Assembly (NCBI RefSeq): GCF_008727925.1 | Contig: NZ_VTWT01000002.1 | Span: forward strand, 186,001-250,000 | Source of the DNA: Adhaeribacter soli | GTDB lineage: Bacteria; Bacteroidota; Bacteroidia; Cytophagales; Hymenobacteraceae | Direction of reading: 5' to 3' | DNA length: 64,000 bases | Shown: one piece after another, positions 1 to 8,795 of the stretch | Numbering within the stretch: the stretch's first letter is position 1 | Layout: each line of letters starts with the position of its first letter | The notes under the pieces: generated by a model | Told to the model about the DNA's origin: nothing | The model's database searches: none | The model's input: the letters and a program-made list of their open reading frames with translations, nothing else | Translations under genes and position numbers: made by a program

Positions 1-192
1 ATGAATAACGGAACAGTAAAATTCTTTAACGAGACGAAAGGCTTCGGTTTTATTAAAGACAACAATTCAAACACCGAGTACTTTGTACACGTTTCTGGTC
101 TTATCGACGAGGTAAGAGAAAATGACAACGTAACTTTCGAGCTTCAGGAAGGAAGAAAAGGACTTAACGCCATTAACGTTAAACGCGCTTAG
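1..192 (+). CDS. Cold-shock domain protein (Csp family)
   Basis: A 63-residue single cold-shock domain, a five-stranded OB fold that binds single-stranded RNA and DNA in the cytoplasm and melts mRNA structure. RNP1 is visible as KGFGFI (residues 13-18) and RNP2 as FVHV (28-31). Length is slightly under the usual 65-70 residues but the domain is complete. The ATG is the first base of the window, so the promoter and any cold-responsive 5' leader lie outside and regulation cannot be judged. A strong terminator follows, so the gene is probably monocistronic. Confidence 0.95.
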   Translation: MNNGTVKFFNETKGFGFIKDNNSNTEYFVHVSGLIDEVRENDNVTFELQEGRKGLNAINVKRA

Positions 193-218
193 TCTTTTAT
201 ATAAAAGAGAAATCGCTT

Positions 219-250
219 AAAAGCCCTGCCCTAACCGGCGGGGCTTTTTT
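219..250 (+). terminator. Rho-independent terminator of the cold-shock gene
   Basis: A GC-rich stem (AAAGCCC-GCC pairing with GGC-GGGCTTT) is followed by a run of T, starting about 27 bases after the stop codon. Confidence 0.85.
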
Positions 251-334
251 ATTTGCCTGCCCCCAAAGCATTTCAGGGATTAAGAAAGAAGATCTTTGAA
301 GGTTTGGAGGTTAATTAAACCCCTATAAGTATTC

Positions 335-727
335 TTAGCGCACCGCCCAGTTCCGGGCAGCGTTTACATCCTGAAAATATTCTACCGGATAAGGCAGGCG
401 CGGGCGCATCTTGCTCATCATGCTGCTCATGGCCATCTGATTGAACATGTCGTCGGAAACCACAATGGCCCATTTTTCAATATTCAGCGTAAGGAATTCG
501 GGCAACCATGTATTTACACTCCACTCCTGATCGGCCTGGCGGATCGCTTTCATCTCCTTCATGTTCGAAACCCAGCGCTTAATACCGTGCAAGCGCGAAA
601 GCTGCACCGCTTTGGTGCGTGCTTCCTGAAACTCTTCACTATTGGCAAACCCATGCCAGGTAAGAACAAGCAGGTTGTTTTCCTGCTCGAGCTCAATAGT
701 GGCAAACGGCTTGTCGAAATAGATCAT
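335..727 (-). CDS. SpoIIAA/STAS-like small protein (paralogue of the gene at 54084)
   Basis: A soluble protein of 130 residues. It resembles the SpoIIAA-like/STAS-like proteins common in Cytophagales: an N-terminal beta section (IELEQENNLLVLTWHG), an amphipathic helix, then a buried strand and a C-terminal strand-helix (YFQDVNAARNW). The same architecture, including the W-G, LxRxHG and K-xI-x-AD-xEW positions, recurs in the protein at 54084-54494. An in-frame GTG lies two codons upstream; ATG at 727 is preferred. No catalytic motif is visible. Function unknown; a regulatory or stress role is a guess. Confidence 0.75.
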   Translation of the reverse strand: MIYFDKPFATIELEQENNLLVLTWHGFANSEEFQEARTKAVQLSRLHGIKRWVSNMKEMKAIRQADQEWSVNTWLPEFLTLNIEKWAIVVSDDMFNQMAMSSMMSKMRPRLPYPVEYFQDVNAARNWAVR

Positions 728-854
728 AGGCACTTAAAAAAAATTAACACCCCTGAAAACAGGGCATCCTGACTGATAAAAGTCATTCCATCGTTCAAAG
801 ATATTTATTTTAGTAAATGCGTGCAAGCCACTACGTTTTTGGTTTCTGCTTTAA

Positions 855-884
855 AAACGGTAGCCGGTTGCAGACCGGCTACCG
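855..884 (-). terminator. Terminator of the TonB-dependent receptor gene
   Basis: Read on the minus strand, the stem CGGTAGCCGGT / ACCGGCTACCG is followed by TTTTTAAAG. It lies about 57 bases downstream of the receptor stop codon. Confidence 0.65.
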
Positions 885-940
885 CAATCGGTATAGGTTA
901 AGTTACAAAACCGGTATACTTCAGGTTATAAAATACCTTT

Positions 941-3433
941 TTAAAATTCAATGCGGTAATTCAGCACCGGAATAAGGCCGGTCTGGGTGATGGTTTTCAC
1001 TTCTTTCAGGTCCTGGTCATAAAACTGGCGGTACACGTTCAGGCGGTTGGTTACGTTCTGAATATCCAGGGATAGAACATACGAAGCCCTGGGTTTGTTT
1101 TTACGGTAACTTACCCGGATATCGGTACGGAAATAATCTTCGGCCTGCTTTGCGTAACTTTCCTTTTCCAGGTAAACCGCATGGCCTTCCTGAATCGACT
1201 TTTCCTGATCTATCGGGGTGTAGCGGTTGCCGCCAGCCCAGAGTAACCGAATATTAGCGCCGATCTGGTTGGTTTTTTCGGCACCTACTTTAAACTCCTT
1301 CCCTCCTACTACATTCAGAATATGGTTGCCGTTGAAGCGGGTGTTTCGTTCGATGCCATCGGCGGCGGTGTATCTGGAATTGTAAAGCGAACTGGTGATC
1401 AGGAAATAAATATTATTGGTGAAGAATTTTTCCAGGCTGAGTTCCAGTCCGTAATTCCGGCCGGTGCCCTGGCTAACCAGGCTGTCGGTGATAAATCCAT
1501 CTTCGGCATTCAGGGCGGCAAAGGAGCTTTTCGGGTCGGCGCCAATGGCTACATCGTAGAGCTGCTGGTAATAAGTTTCGGCTTTGAAACGGAGGTCTTC
1601 GCGCAGCATCTGATCGTAGGAAAGTACGAAATGACGGGCTTTGGTAAGTTCCAGGTTTTTGTTGAACTGGCTGTACTGTCCGTTTGCCAGTGGCTGCCGG
1701 GCAAAGTAAACGGCCATGGATTCGTGGCGGCTGTGCACGCCGAAAGCGGCTCCCAGGGCCTGCGTTGAAGAAAAATTCCAACGCAAGCCTAAGCGTGGTT
1801 CTACGGAAGTGTTGCCGTTCAGCCCCAGCCGGATAACGTGGAGCCCGGAATTCAGCGTCACGTTTTCCAGAATGCGGTATTTCCACTGTCCGTAGGTTTG
1901 TACAATGCCGGTAGCGCCGTCGTTATCCATGTAGCGCTGAAAAACCTTGTCTTCGTTCCGGCCTTCGCTGAAAAGGTCGAAACCCAGTCGGCTGTAAATA
2001 GCTCCGAAACGGATGGTGTGCTGATTGCTGAGCTTATGGTTATAAAGGGTAGAAACGCGGGCCGAGGTATTCCGGAATTCTTCCTGGTAAAAAGTGGTGG
2101 CTTTAAAATCGGTGCCGATGGAATCGTAGTAATATTTGTTGAAGTTGCCGGAAAGGGAAAGTACGGTTTCTAGGTAGGCGTTCGGGTTCACAAAGTAAAC
2201 GTGCGACAAGCCGGCCGCGCCCATTCCTGCCCGGAAAACATCATCAAAGCGATCCCTTTTCTCTACCCATTTGGAAGCATCCCGTTCGGCTTCGGCCACT
2301 TGAGAACTATAGCCGCCAAGCCCCCACACTGAAAACGTTCCGGCTTTAGCTGTTGGCAGGTGCATTTTAAAAGCCAAGTCCTGAAAATCCGGAGCAGCAT
2401 CGCCGGCAATTTTCACCCCGATTTTGTTCAGAATAGCTAAGGTAGAATAACGGTAGTTAGCCAGGTATGAGCCTTTTCCGCCTTCTTTAAACGGACCTTC
2501 GGCCGCAAAATCTACTCCCAGCACGCCGGCCTGAAAAGCATATTCCCGTTTCTCGTTATTGCCTTTCCGGAGCTTCATATCGAAAATTCCGGATAAGGCA
2601 TTACCGTATTCCGCCGGAAAAGCGCCGGTGTAGAAATCGGAATTATCGAGCATGTTCACGCTCAGGATGCTTACGCCGCCGCCGGAAGCTCCCTCCTGGC
2701 CGAAGTGACTGGGGTTTGGAATTTCCACGCCTTCCATGCGCCAGAGTACGCCCTTCGGAGAATTGCCGCGCACTACAATTTCATTACCGCCATCGTCTAC
2801 CGAGGCTACGCCGGCATAATTCAGGGCGGCGCGGGCCGGATCGTTGACGCTGGCGGCATAGCGTTTGGTTTCTTCTACCGAAATGGAGCGGGCGCTGAGC
2901 GTAGCCATTTCGTTCAGGGGCTGGCCTTTCTCCTGCTTTGCCCGCACCACTACTTCGTCCATTTCTTTAAAGGTTTCGGTAAGGCCGATGGAAAGCACCA
3001 GTTCTTTGCCGGAGCCCAGCAATAATTCCGAGATCACCTGTTCTTCGTAGCCGATGTAATTCACTTTAAGGGTATGGCGACCTACCGGCACTTTCTCGAT
3101 CCGGAAATTCCCGTCCAGGTCCGTTAAAGTTCCTTTCATGGGGTTGGTGGTTGTAACGGCTACCGAGGCTCCGATCACCGGGCTTTGCGATTCACGATCG
3201 ATGATGCGGCCGCGGATGGTTTGCGTCAGGCTCTGGGCTCGGAGCTGAAAAGGAAAAATCAGGAATAACAGGCAGGCCACTGCGACAAGAGCTTTCGGGT
3301 TTTTAGGGCTTTTTGTTACCGTTTTCCGGGCATTTGTTTCGAATTGCAGGCGGTACTCCTGCTGCGCCTTTTCCCAACCGGCAAAGTAATCGCGGATGTG
3401 CGTTGCTTTGGAAAAAAATGATTTCTGCTTCAT
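941..3433 (-). CDS. TonB-dependent outer-membrane receptor with carboxypeptidase-regulatory-like domain
   Basis: An 830-residue TonB-dependent receptor for energised uptake across the outer membrane; ligand unknown. It has a hydrophobic export segment at about residues 48-66, a CarboxypepD_reg-like beta-sandwich (about 70-165, IRGRIIDRESQSPVIGAS), a plug domain (about 175-290, with EIVVRGNSPKG and GIFDMKL) and a 22-strand-type barrel ending in aromatic LNYRIEF, the usual outer-membrane insertion signal. It has no STN domain of its own; the separate gene upstream on the same strand (3798-5633) carries one. The export segment is preceded by about 47 charged residues with no internal ATG, an unusually long signal-peptide n-region. 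It is the last gene of the sigma/FecR locus, after a 364-base gap that could hold its own promoter. Confidence 0.9.
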   Translation of the reverse strand: MKQKSFFSKATHIRDYFAGWEKAQQEYRLQFETNARKTVTKSPKNPKALVAVACLLFLIFPFQLRAQSLTQTIRGRIIDRESQSPVIGASVAVTTTNPMKGTLTDLDGNFRIEKVPVGRHTLKVNYIGYEEQVISELLLGSGKELVLSIGLTETFKEMDEVVVRAKQEKGQPLNEMATLSARSISVEETKRYAASVNDPARAALNYAGVASVDDGGNEIVVRGNSPKGVLWRMEGVEIPNPSHFGQEGASGGGVSILSVNMLDNSDFYTGAFPAEYGNALSGIFDMKLRKGNNEKREYAFQAGVLGVDFAAEGPFKEGGKGSYLANYRYSTLAILNKIGVKIAGDAAPDFQDLAFKMHLPTAKAGTFSVWGLGGYSSQVAEAERDASKWVEKRDRFDDVFRAGMGAAGLSHVYFVNPNAYLETVLSLSGNFNKYYYDSIGTDFKATTFYQEEFRNTSARVSTLYNHKLSNQHTIRFGAIYSRLGFDLFSEGRNEDKVFQRYMDNDGATGIVQTYGQWKYRILENVTLNSGLHVIRLGLNGNTSVEPRLGLRWNFSSTQALGAAFGVHSRHESMAVYFARQPLANGQYSQFNKNLELTKARHFVLSYDQMLREDLRFKAETYYQQLYDVAIGADPKSSFAALNAEDGFITDSLVSQGTGRNYGLELSLEKFFTNNIYFLITSSLYNSRYTAADGIERNTRFNGNHILNVVGGKEFKVGAEKTNQIGANIRLLWAGGNRYTPIDQEKSIQEGHAVYLEKESYAKQAEDYFRTDIRVSYRKNKPRASYVLSLDIQNVTNRLNVYRQFYDQDLKEVKTITQTGLIPVLNYRIEF

Positions 3434-3797
3434 AGTTTTTTAGACAATAAGGTTTCGGTAACAGCTGAAGGGCTGTTTTAAATAGTTTTAGCAGGAAAAT
3501 TTTGTGGGTGTTTTTGGGGAGGGAATTACCCTCCGGAGCAGGTTGTAGGTTTAGAAAGAGATGAGCGGAACCCACCCCTGGCCCCTCCGGGGAGGGGAAT
3601 TGTTTATCATCTTTAATTGTATCGCACAGGCCAAGGCATTGCTACCATTCTTTCATTCAACTTCTATTTGACCTGCAGTAGTTTTTTTGTGGCTACTCCT
3701 CACTGATTTACAAACTTCAGATCATTCGTAGGTCCAGGTTTCCGCTCCGCTCAAACTTGAACCAGCAAAAAGATTATGAATTAATTACCTGAATATT
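3434..3797. other. Gene-free gap with short repeats
   Basis: No credible gene. It holds a small GC-rich hairpin near 3574-3597 (CCCCTGGCCCCTCC and its partner) and one copy of a dispersed repeat at 3698-3764. Confidence 0.6.
3698..3764. repeat. Dispersed repeat, copy 1
   Basis: About 67 bases, from CCTCACTGA through TTCAGATCATT and TAGGTCCA to GCTCAAAC-TGAACC. A diverged copy lies at 47432-47500. Both are intergenic and neither encodes a protein. Confidence 0.75.
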
Positions 3798-5633
3798 CTA
3801 GAACCGCAAGCCGGCGTTGAAGCCGATCCACATTTTTACGTTGGTGCCGTTTTTGGAAGTATGATTGTAGAAGGTATTGTTTGCCAGGGTAGAACCTACG
3901 TTTTCGGAGCCTTTTTCCTGGTACCGCGATACGGAAACGTTGTAGGTAGGGCCGCCGAAAATGGCAAAGCGTTTGGCAAGCTGAATGGTGCCCAGGAGGC
4001 GGAATTTATTCAGCAGGTTCAATTCGTAATCTTCGTACAGGCCATCCGGAATATTTTTGTAGCTTTCTTCTACCACGTAGTAAGACAAGATATCAGTGTT
4101 CAGTTTCAGGCGCTTGCTCATGGCCCACTCCGAACCGAAACCGAAGCCGTAACCCCAGCGGTGTTTGTCGTTCAATTCTGCCCCTAAGGCCAGCAAGGTA
4201 TGGAATTTCGGCACTCCGATCTTAAAAGTAAAGTTGGCATCGAAGTCGTCGGCGGCATAAAATTCGGCTCTTTTGTAACCGCCTTTGTTCACGAAATTAA
4301 AAACCCCGATCGGTACGCCGGCGGCGCTGTCGGCAATGTTTATGAAAGCGATCTGAGTGCCTTTGGCACATCTGGCAATGTTGAGGAAACCGGCAGCCTG
4401 CACGCCGGAAACGGTATCGGCAATGTTTAAAAACCCGGCTAACTGAGCGCCGTCTACGTTTTTCGCCAGGTTCATATAGCCTGCACCCTGGGCGCCGTTC
4501 ACATTTTTAGCAATGTTCAGGAAACCGGCAAACTGTCCCCCGTTTATATGGCCTTCCGTTACGTTCATGTACCCGGCAAACTGTCCGCCTTTAATATTGC
4601 CGCCGGCGAAATTTATAAAGCTGCCAAATTGCCCGCCTTGTACCGCATATCCTTCGTTGCGCGTTGCAGCAAGTTCCCGGAGATCGGCACGGTGCTTCAC
4701 CACGTTAAAGAATCCGCTGAACTGCACTCCTTTCACGTACCCCTGTTCCAGGTTCCCGAAACCCGCAAACTCTACCCCTTCCAACGCGGCCGAAGTACCG
4801 GCCAGCAAATGTACCGATGTACGGTTCACGTAGCGGTTGGCAGCTGTTCCGTTGGTGCTGATGGGGAAAATAATGCCCAGGTGCGTATCGGTATACAGGA
4901 TGGAGTCGGAATTGGAGGCTCTTACTTCGTTGTTTAGGCGGGTGGCTCGCAACTTATCCAGGATCGTTTCTTTTTTCTCTTCGGCAGGGTTAGCGGCGCT
5001 GGTTTCACTTACGTTTTCACCGGCAGGTACCGCACTTTTTACTTCAAGTTCAGTAGCCTTTTCGGCAGCTTGTTCCGGTTGGGTTTCTGGTGTTGCAGTA
5101 TTTACAGTTCCGGAATTTGTGGTAGTGGCAGACGTTTCTTTTACCGAAGTTTCTTTTGCTGACGTCTCTTTTGCCAATGTTTCTTTTGCGGTAGTTTCTT
5201 TTGCCGTGGCCTGATTTTCCGGTTGCGGATGGGTTACCGTTTTGGCCGTCTGACTGGCTTTGTTTTCGGTAATCGAAGTTGGCAGTTTCTGGAAAGTGGT
5301 GGCTTTGGGTTTGTTCTTGGGAAACCCTTTTTTGATGATGATCTGCCCGTTTACCTGTTTGTAGCCCATGTCAGTTTTTTCCAGCAGCACATCCAGCACT
5401 TCGGATAAGGGCTTGTCTTTTACTTCGGCCGAAAATCTGGTTTTAGCCGGCAGTTCGTTGTTTAAATAGGAAAAACGGTAGCCGTATTTTTTCTGAATTT
5501 GTTGCAGCACTTGCGGCAGGGTGGCGTCTTTTACCTGAAGCGAAACTTTGGTATTCAGGTTTTGCGCCAGTAGCGTTTGCATTGAAAAAATAAGGCAAAG
5601 TACTCCCGTAATGAAGAAGCGTATAGTTCTCAT
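3798..5633 (-). CDS. STN-domain protein fused to LA_2272-like surface repeats
   Basis: A 611-residue exported protein: signal peptide (1-24), STN (secretin/TonB short N-terminal) domain at about 25-103 (VSLQVKDATLPQVLQQI), a Lys/Glu/Thr linker with five KETxA repeats (about 142-168), a linker to about 225, then tandem 20-22-residue repeats of the form GxQxAGxxNIA (about 285-435), and a C-terminal beta-rich region ending in GFNAGLRF. The repeats resemble the LA_2272 surface-repeat family. STN domains normally sit at the N-terminus of transducing TonB receptors and contact the FecR periplasmic domain. Here the gene starts 28 bases after the fecR-like stop, so the two are surely co-transcribed. 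I infer an outer-membrane or surface-linked signal transducer. The fusion is unusual. Confidence 0.8.
   Translation of the reverse strand: MRTIRFFITGVLCLIFSMQTLLAQNLNTKVSLQVKDATLPQVLQQIQKKYGYRFSYLNNELPAKTRFSAEVKDKPLSEVLDVLLEKTDMGYKQVNGQIIIKKGFPKNKPKATTFQKLPTSITENKASQTAKTVTHPQPENQATAKETTAKETLAKETSAKETSVKETSATTTNSGTVNTATPETQPEQAAEKATELEVKSAVPAGENVSETSAANPAEEKKETILDKLRATRLNNEVRASNSDSILYTDTHLGIIFPISTNGTAANRYVNRTSVHLLAGTSAALEGVEFAGFGNLEQGYVKGVQFSGFFNVVKHRADLRELAATRNEGYAVQGGQFGSFINFAGGNIKGGQFAGYMNVTEGHINGGQFAGFLNIAKNVNGAQGAGYMNLAKNVDGAQLAGFLNIADTVSGVQAAGFLNIARCAKGTQIAFINIADSAAGVPIGVFNFVNKGGYKRAEFYAADDFDANFTFKIGVPKFHTLLALGAELNDKHRWGYGFGFGSEWAMSKRLKLNTDILSYYVVEESYKNIPDGLYEDYELNLLNKFRLLGTIQLAKRFAIFGGPTYNVSVSRYQEKGSENVGSTLANNTFYNHTSKNGTNVKMWIGFNAGLRF
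5131..5205. repeat. Five tandem 15-bp units inside the STN gene
   Basis: Five imperfect 15-base units (core GTTTCTTTTGC on the plus strand) encode the K-E-T-x-A pentapeptide repeat in the linker of the STN protein. Because the unit is a multiple of three, copy-number change would keep the frame. Confidence 0.85.
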
Positions 5634-5661
5634 TATATAATTTTTAATTTTATAAAGTTCG

Positions 5662-6669
5662 TTAATTACATCCCTGACCGGAGATCAAGTACCGGTCGCC
5701 GTTTTTGGTGATCTTCAGATTGCCTGTAGCGGCCAGCACTTCCAATACTTCGTTTAATTCCGGATCCTGGAAAGAAGTGGTGAAGCGGCAGTTGCGTAGG
5801 GCATCGTTTTGAATGATAATGGTAATGTTAAAATAGTGTTCCAGTTCTTTGGTTAATTGTTCGAGCTGTAAATTGGTAAAAGCTAAGTTCTTTGTTTTCC
5901 AAGCCTGGAAATTTTTACTTTCTATTACTTTTTTAGCCGGAACGGTACCGTTTTCTTTTAAAACCCCTTCCTGACCCGGCACCAGGAAAATGGCATCGTC
6001 GGTTTCGGTGCGGGCAAAAGCCACTTTCCCGGTTACTACCTGCACCTTTACTTCTTTTGCATCGTAGGCCCGGAGGTTGAAGGAAGTGCCGATCACTTCG
6101 GTTTTCGTGCCCTGGGCGAAAATGGTGAAACGTTTGCCTTCGGCTTTGGCGACTTCAAAAAAAGCTTCGCCGGTTAGTTTTACAGTCCGGTTTTCCTTCT
6201 GAAAATTCTCCGGATAAGAAAACGTACTGTTCTGGTTCAGCGAAACTTTACTGCCATCGGCTAGCATGATGGTTTTGGTTTCGCCGGCGGCCGTTCTTAC
6301 TTCTGTCCAGTTTTGCGCCGGCGTACGGGTCAGGAAGTAAAAGCTTACCATAATGAACAGGGCGATGGAAGCGGCAATGCCGTACATCGGGCCGCGGTTC
6401 ATTTTCCGGACAACCGGCGCTTTCGGCGATTCGGCTTCGCGGGCCTGCACTTTCATCCGGAAGCGCTGCCAGCCTTTTTCCACGTCGGGTTCGTAGTTAT
6501 CTGAAGGCAAGGCGATGCCGGACCAGACTTTTTGAGCCTGTTTTAGTAGCGATTCCGCTTCCGGATCCTGTTCCCGCTGCTGCCGGAGCCAGGCCTGGTC
6601 TTCTTCCGGGGCATTTCCGCTGACGCCGGCTGCCAGCTTTTCCCAGAATTTTTCCCGCTTGTCTTCCAT
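5662..6669 (-). CDS. FecR-family anti-sigma factor
   Basis: A 335-residue inner-membrane anti-sigma factor that would hold the ECF sigma factor at the membrane and release it on a signal from the outer membrane. The cytoplasmic N-terminal helical part contains EDQAWLRQQREQDPEAE; one transmembrane helix lies near residues 95-113; the periplasmic FecR domain follows (WTEVRTAAGETKTIMLADG, VKLTGEAFFEV), then a C-terminal DUF4974-like domain (FTNLQLEQLTKELEHYFNI). A TTG lies two codons upstream; ATG at 6669 is preferred. It sits between the GIN-domain gene and the STN gene, which starts 28 bases downstream. Confidence 0.93.
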   Translation of the reverse strand: MEDKREKFWEKLAAGVSGNAPEEDQAWLRQQREQDPEAESLLKQAQKVWSGIALPSDNYEPDVEKGWQRFRMKVQAREAESPKAPVVRKMNRGPMYGIAASIALFIMVSFYFLTRTPAQNWTEVRTAAGETKTIMLADGSKVSLNQNSTFSYPENFQKENRTVKLTGEAFFEVAKAEGKRFTIFAQGTKTEVIGTSFNLRAYDAKEVKVQVVTGKVAFARTETDDAIFLVPGQEGVLKENGTVPAKKVIESKNFQAWKTKNLAFTNLQLEQLTKELEHYFNITIIIQNDALRNCRFTTSFQDPELNEVLEVLAATGNLKITKNGDRYLISGQGCN

Positions 6670-6834
6670 TTTCAATTATTAAACAAATAAAGGCGCTTCG
6701 CGCAATTAAAAATTAGAAATTACTTATCAGGTTGATTCGGTAATACTCTAAACCTGTTCTAAAATTTAATTAGCGGAGCAAACCACAAAAGTAAATTTTA
6801 TTTTCATTCACTTTTAATGGCATGTCGCAAGGCA

Positions 6835-7563
6835 TTAATCTACCTTACTGATGCTGCCGCTGCCCGAAACGGAGGAATTTTCCGCCGGATTGCCTTTGTA
6901 ATAAACCTTGCCGGAGCCGCTCACTTGCGCTGAAAGCTTTTCGATAGCCATAACTTCTGCCCTGCCGGAACCGCTGATGCCGATATCGGAGATTTTAGTA
7001 GTGAAACCGAAGGCTTTTAACTTGCCGGAACCGGAGATTTCCAAGTCGTGGGTGCTGGCATCGCCGTAGTAGGTTATTTCGCCGGAGCCGGAGATGCGGG
7101 TTTGTACATCGGCGGCCCCTTTCAGGGTTAGATTAACCGTGCTGCTGCCCGAAGTACTTACTTTAAAATCGTTTACCTGCCAGTCGGTGGCGCCAATTAC
7201 CCGGTTCGCACCCGATAAATTTATTTCTTTCAGGTTCGGCGTGGAAAGGTACACCCGCACTGGCTCGTCGATCTTTACGTTGTCTTTGTTGAATTCAATT
7301 TTCAGTTCGTTGTTGCGGGTAGTAGTAATTACTTCGGCCAAAACGTTCTCCTGACCTTCCAGTTTAATATCCTGCGCTGGTCCCTGGGTTAAATAAATCT
7401 CGAACTCACCGCCCACGCTAATGGCCTCGTAAGTGCCAACGGTCCGGGTTTTGGAAATGATGTCGCCTTTGCCGCGCAAAGTTTCTTTGTTGCAGGAAGT
7501 AAAAGCAAAGGCAGTAAGTAAAAGGCAAAATGCCAGGTAATTTCTGAAGAAAGAATATTTCAT
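6835..7563 (-). CDS. Head-GIN domain (DUF2807) lipoprotein
   Basis: A 242-residue lipoprotein: hydrophobic leader with lipobox FTSC (Cys about 24), then a right-handed beta-helix-like head-GIN/DUF2807 domain. The region is rich in ISGSG steps (ISGSGEI, ISGSGKL, ISGSGRA, VSGSGKV, VSGSGSI), each marking a turn. Such proteins are exported to the Bacteroidota cell surface or periplasm; their ligand is unknown. It lies between the ECF sigma gene (113 bases upstream) and the anti-sigma gene (about 165 bases downstream), all on one strand. That position is not the usual one, so it may be a regulon member or part of the sensing complex (inference). Confidence 0.87.
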   Translation of the reverse strand: MKYSFFRNYLAFCLLLTAFAFTSCNKETLRGKGDIISKTRTVGTYEAISVGGEFEIYLTQGPAQDIKLEGQENVLAEVITTTRNNELKIEFNKDNVKIDEPVRVYLSTPNLKEINLSGANRVIGATDWQVNDFKVSTSGSSTVNLTLKGAADVQTRISGSGEITYYGDASTHDLEISGSGKLKAFGFTTKISDIGISGSGRAEVMAIEKLSAQVSGSGKVYYKGNPAENSSVSGSGSISKVD

Positions 7564-7676
7564 TTTATCTTAGTTTTTAAGTCCGTTCTGGTAAGTCTGA
7601 AGAAGCCGGCGCCGGGTGTCTTCCCCTATAAAACATTTTCCCTATCCTCTACCCTACCATGCATCTGAAAAAAAAA

Positions 7677-8258
7677 TTAAAATAATTCTGAGATCAGAAG
7701 CAAAAGCAGCCCTACGAGGTATTCTTTCAGGTTTTCGCGGAGCCGCTGCAGGGCAATGCCCATGTGTTTTTCGACTGATTTCACCGAAACTTCCAGCCTT
7801 TCGGCAATTTCTTTGTAACTGAGTTCTTCGAAACGGCTCAGGGAAAATACCAGTCGGGTTTTAGGCGGAAGGCTGTCGATGGCCTGCAGAATTTGCGTTT
7901 CGGTTTCGAGCAAGTTCAGATTCTTTTCGGCCGTTTCGCCGCCGGCCAGTACCATTTCCAGCGGATCGATATCGGTATTCTTTTTTTGCTGCTTCAGGAA
8001 ATTCAGGGCGGTGTTGTAGCAGGAACGGTACAGGTAGGCCTGCATGGCGGCATCGAGCTGCAGGGTTTCGCGCATTTCCCATACTTTCATAAATACCTCC
8101 TGCACAATATCTTCGGCAAAACTGGCGTCGCGAAGAATGCGGTAAAGACTCTTACACAGACCCGCGTAATATTGCCGGAAAAGCATTTCTACTTTCTCTT
8201 CCGGGCTTAAATTCTGGTAAAACGACACTGCCTTGGCGACAGGTTTTTCTACTTCCAT
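7677..8258 (-). CDS. ECF RNA polymerase sigma factor (Bacteroidota sigma-70 family)
   Basis: A 193-residue ECF sigma factor with region 2 (FAEDIVQEVFMKVWE, about 47-61) and a region 4 helix-turn-helix (LSYKEIAERLEVSVKSVEKH), joined by a short linker. It ends in a hydrophobic stretch (LVGLLLLLISELF) that is longer and more hydrophobic than usual and might touch the membrane or the anti-sigma factor. As the first gene of the minus-strand locus it should direct transcription of the genes that follow, held in check by the FecR-like protein. The promoter is not resolved. Confidence 0.93.
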   Translation of the reverse strand: MEVEKPVAKAVSFYQNLSPEEKVEMLFRQYYAGLCKSLYRILRDASFAEDIVQEVFMKVWEMRETLQLDAAMQAYLYRSCYNTALNFLKQQKKNTDIDPLEMVLAGGETAEKNLNLLETETQILQAIDSLPPKTRLVFSLSRFEELSYKEIAERLEVSVKSVEKHMGIALQRLRENLKEYLVGLLLLLISELF

Positions 8259-8577
8259 TACAAGGGCTGCAAAACTTCCGCAAAAGTATTCTATTTTCTT
8301 TTAAAAGCCTGCTGAAATTGTGGGTTGTCTTTCATAATTTAATTAGTTGTTCTGGGGAGTTTTTCTGCCTGAAAAGCTACTGTTTTTCATAGCTGGCATT
8401 CTTTATCAGTAGCTGAAGTATTTCATTTCTCTTCCTATTCTTTTGTTCCCGAAAAACCACTGGGTGTTCCAAATGAAAAATAACTGCCCCTTCCCTCCTT
8501 TGTCGGGACAGGCTCTTGAAAAGGAGGGGAGCTCTACACTGCGAACTTCCCGCTATTCTACATCAGGTTGGGTATTG

Positions 8578-8614
8578 TCCTGAAAATCCTTTAATCCTGA
8601 AAATCCTGATTCTG
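8578..8614. repeat. CCTGAAAATCCT-type dispersed repeat, copy 1
   Basis: About 37 bases made of near-repeats of TCCTGAAAATCCT, ending in TGATTCTG. A close copy is at 47569-47607. Confidence 0.7.
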
Positions 8615-8655
8615 ATAATTAAATAGTAGCGCCCTTTGCTGTGCAGAATAGCCAT

Positions 8656-8688
8656 ATTGTGCAATATCAAAAAATGGCATTATATTTG
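8656..8688 (+). promoter_or_regulatory. Candidate Bacteroidota promoter for the 8796 operon
   Basis: TATATTTG (8681-8688) is a perfect match to the TAnnTTTG -7 element. ATTG about 21 bases upstream stands for the -33 TTTG. The start codon is 108 bases downstream. Confidence 0.45.
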
Positions 8689-8795
8689 GAAACCACTATA
8701 TCGATTCCGGATTTGCAGTTTAGTGGCCAGAAACTTCAGATCAGCTTTCCTTTTTATCCGCTTTTTATCCGCAAATTTTATTTAGAAAAAATACT

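Larger units (their letters stand above)
8259..8795. other. Divergent intergenic region with repeats
   Basis: It separates the sigma-factor gene (minus) from the exported-protein operon (plus). It holds a CCCTCCTTT/AAGGAGGG hairpin-type repeat near 8487-8531, a short dispersed repeat at 8578-8614 and a promoter candidate at 8656-8688. No gene seen. Confidence 0.6.

Noticed and set aside
4340-4765. Regular repeats that could suggest a CRISPR-like array
   Set aside because: They are coding: the period is 20-22 codons and they encode the GxQxAGxxNIA surface repeats in one frame of the STN protein.
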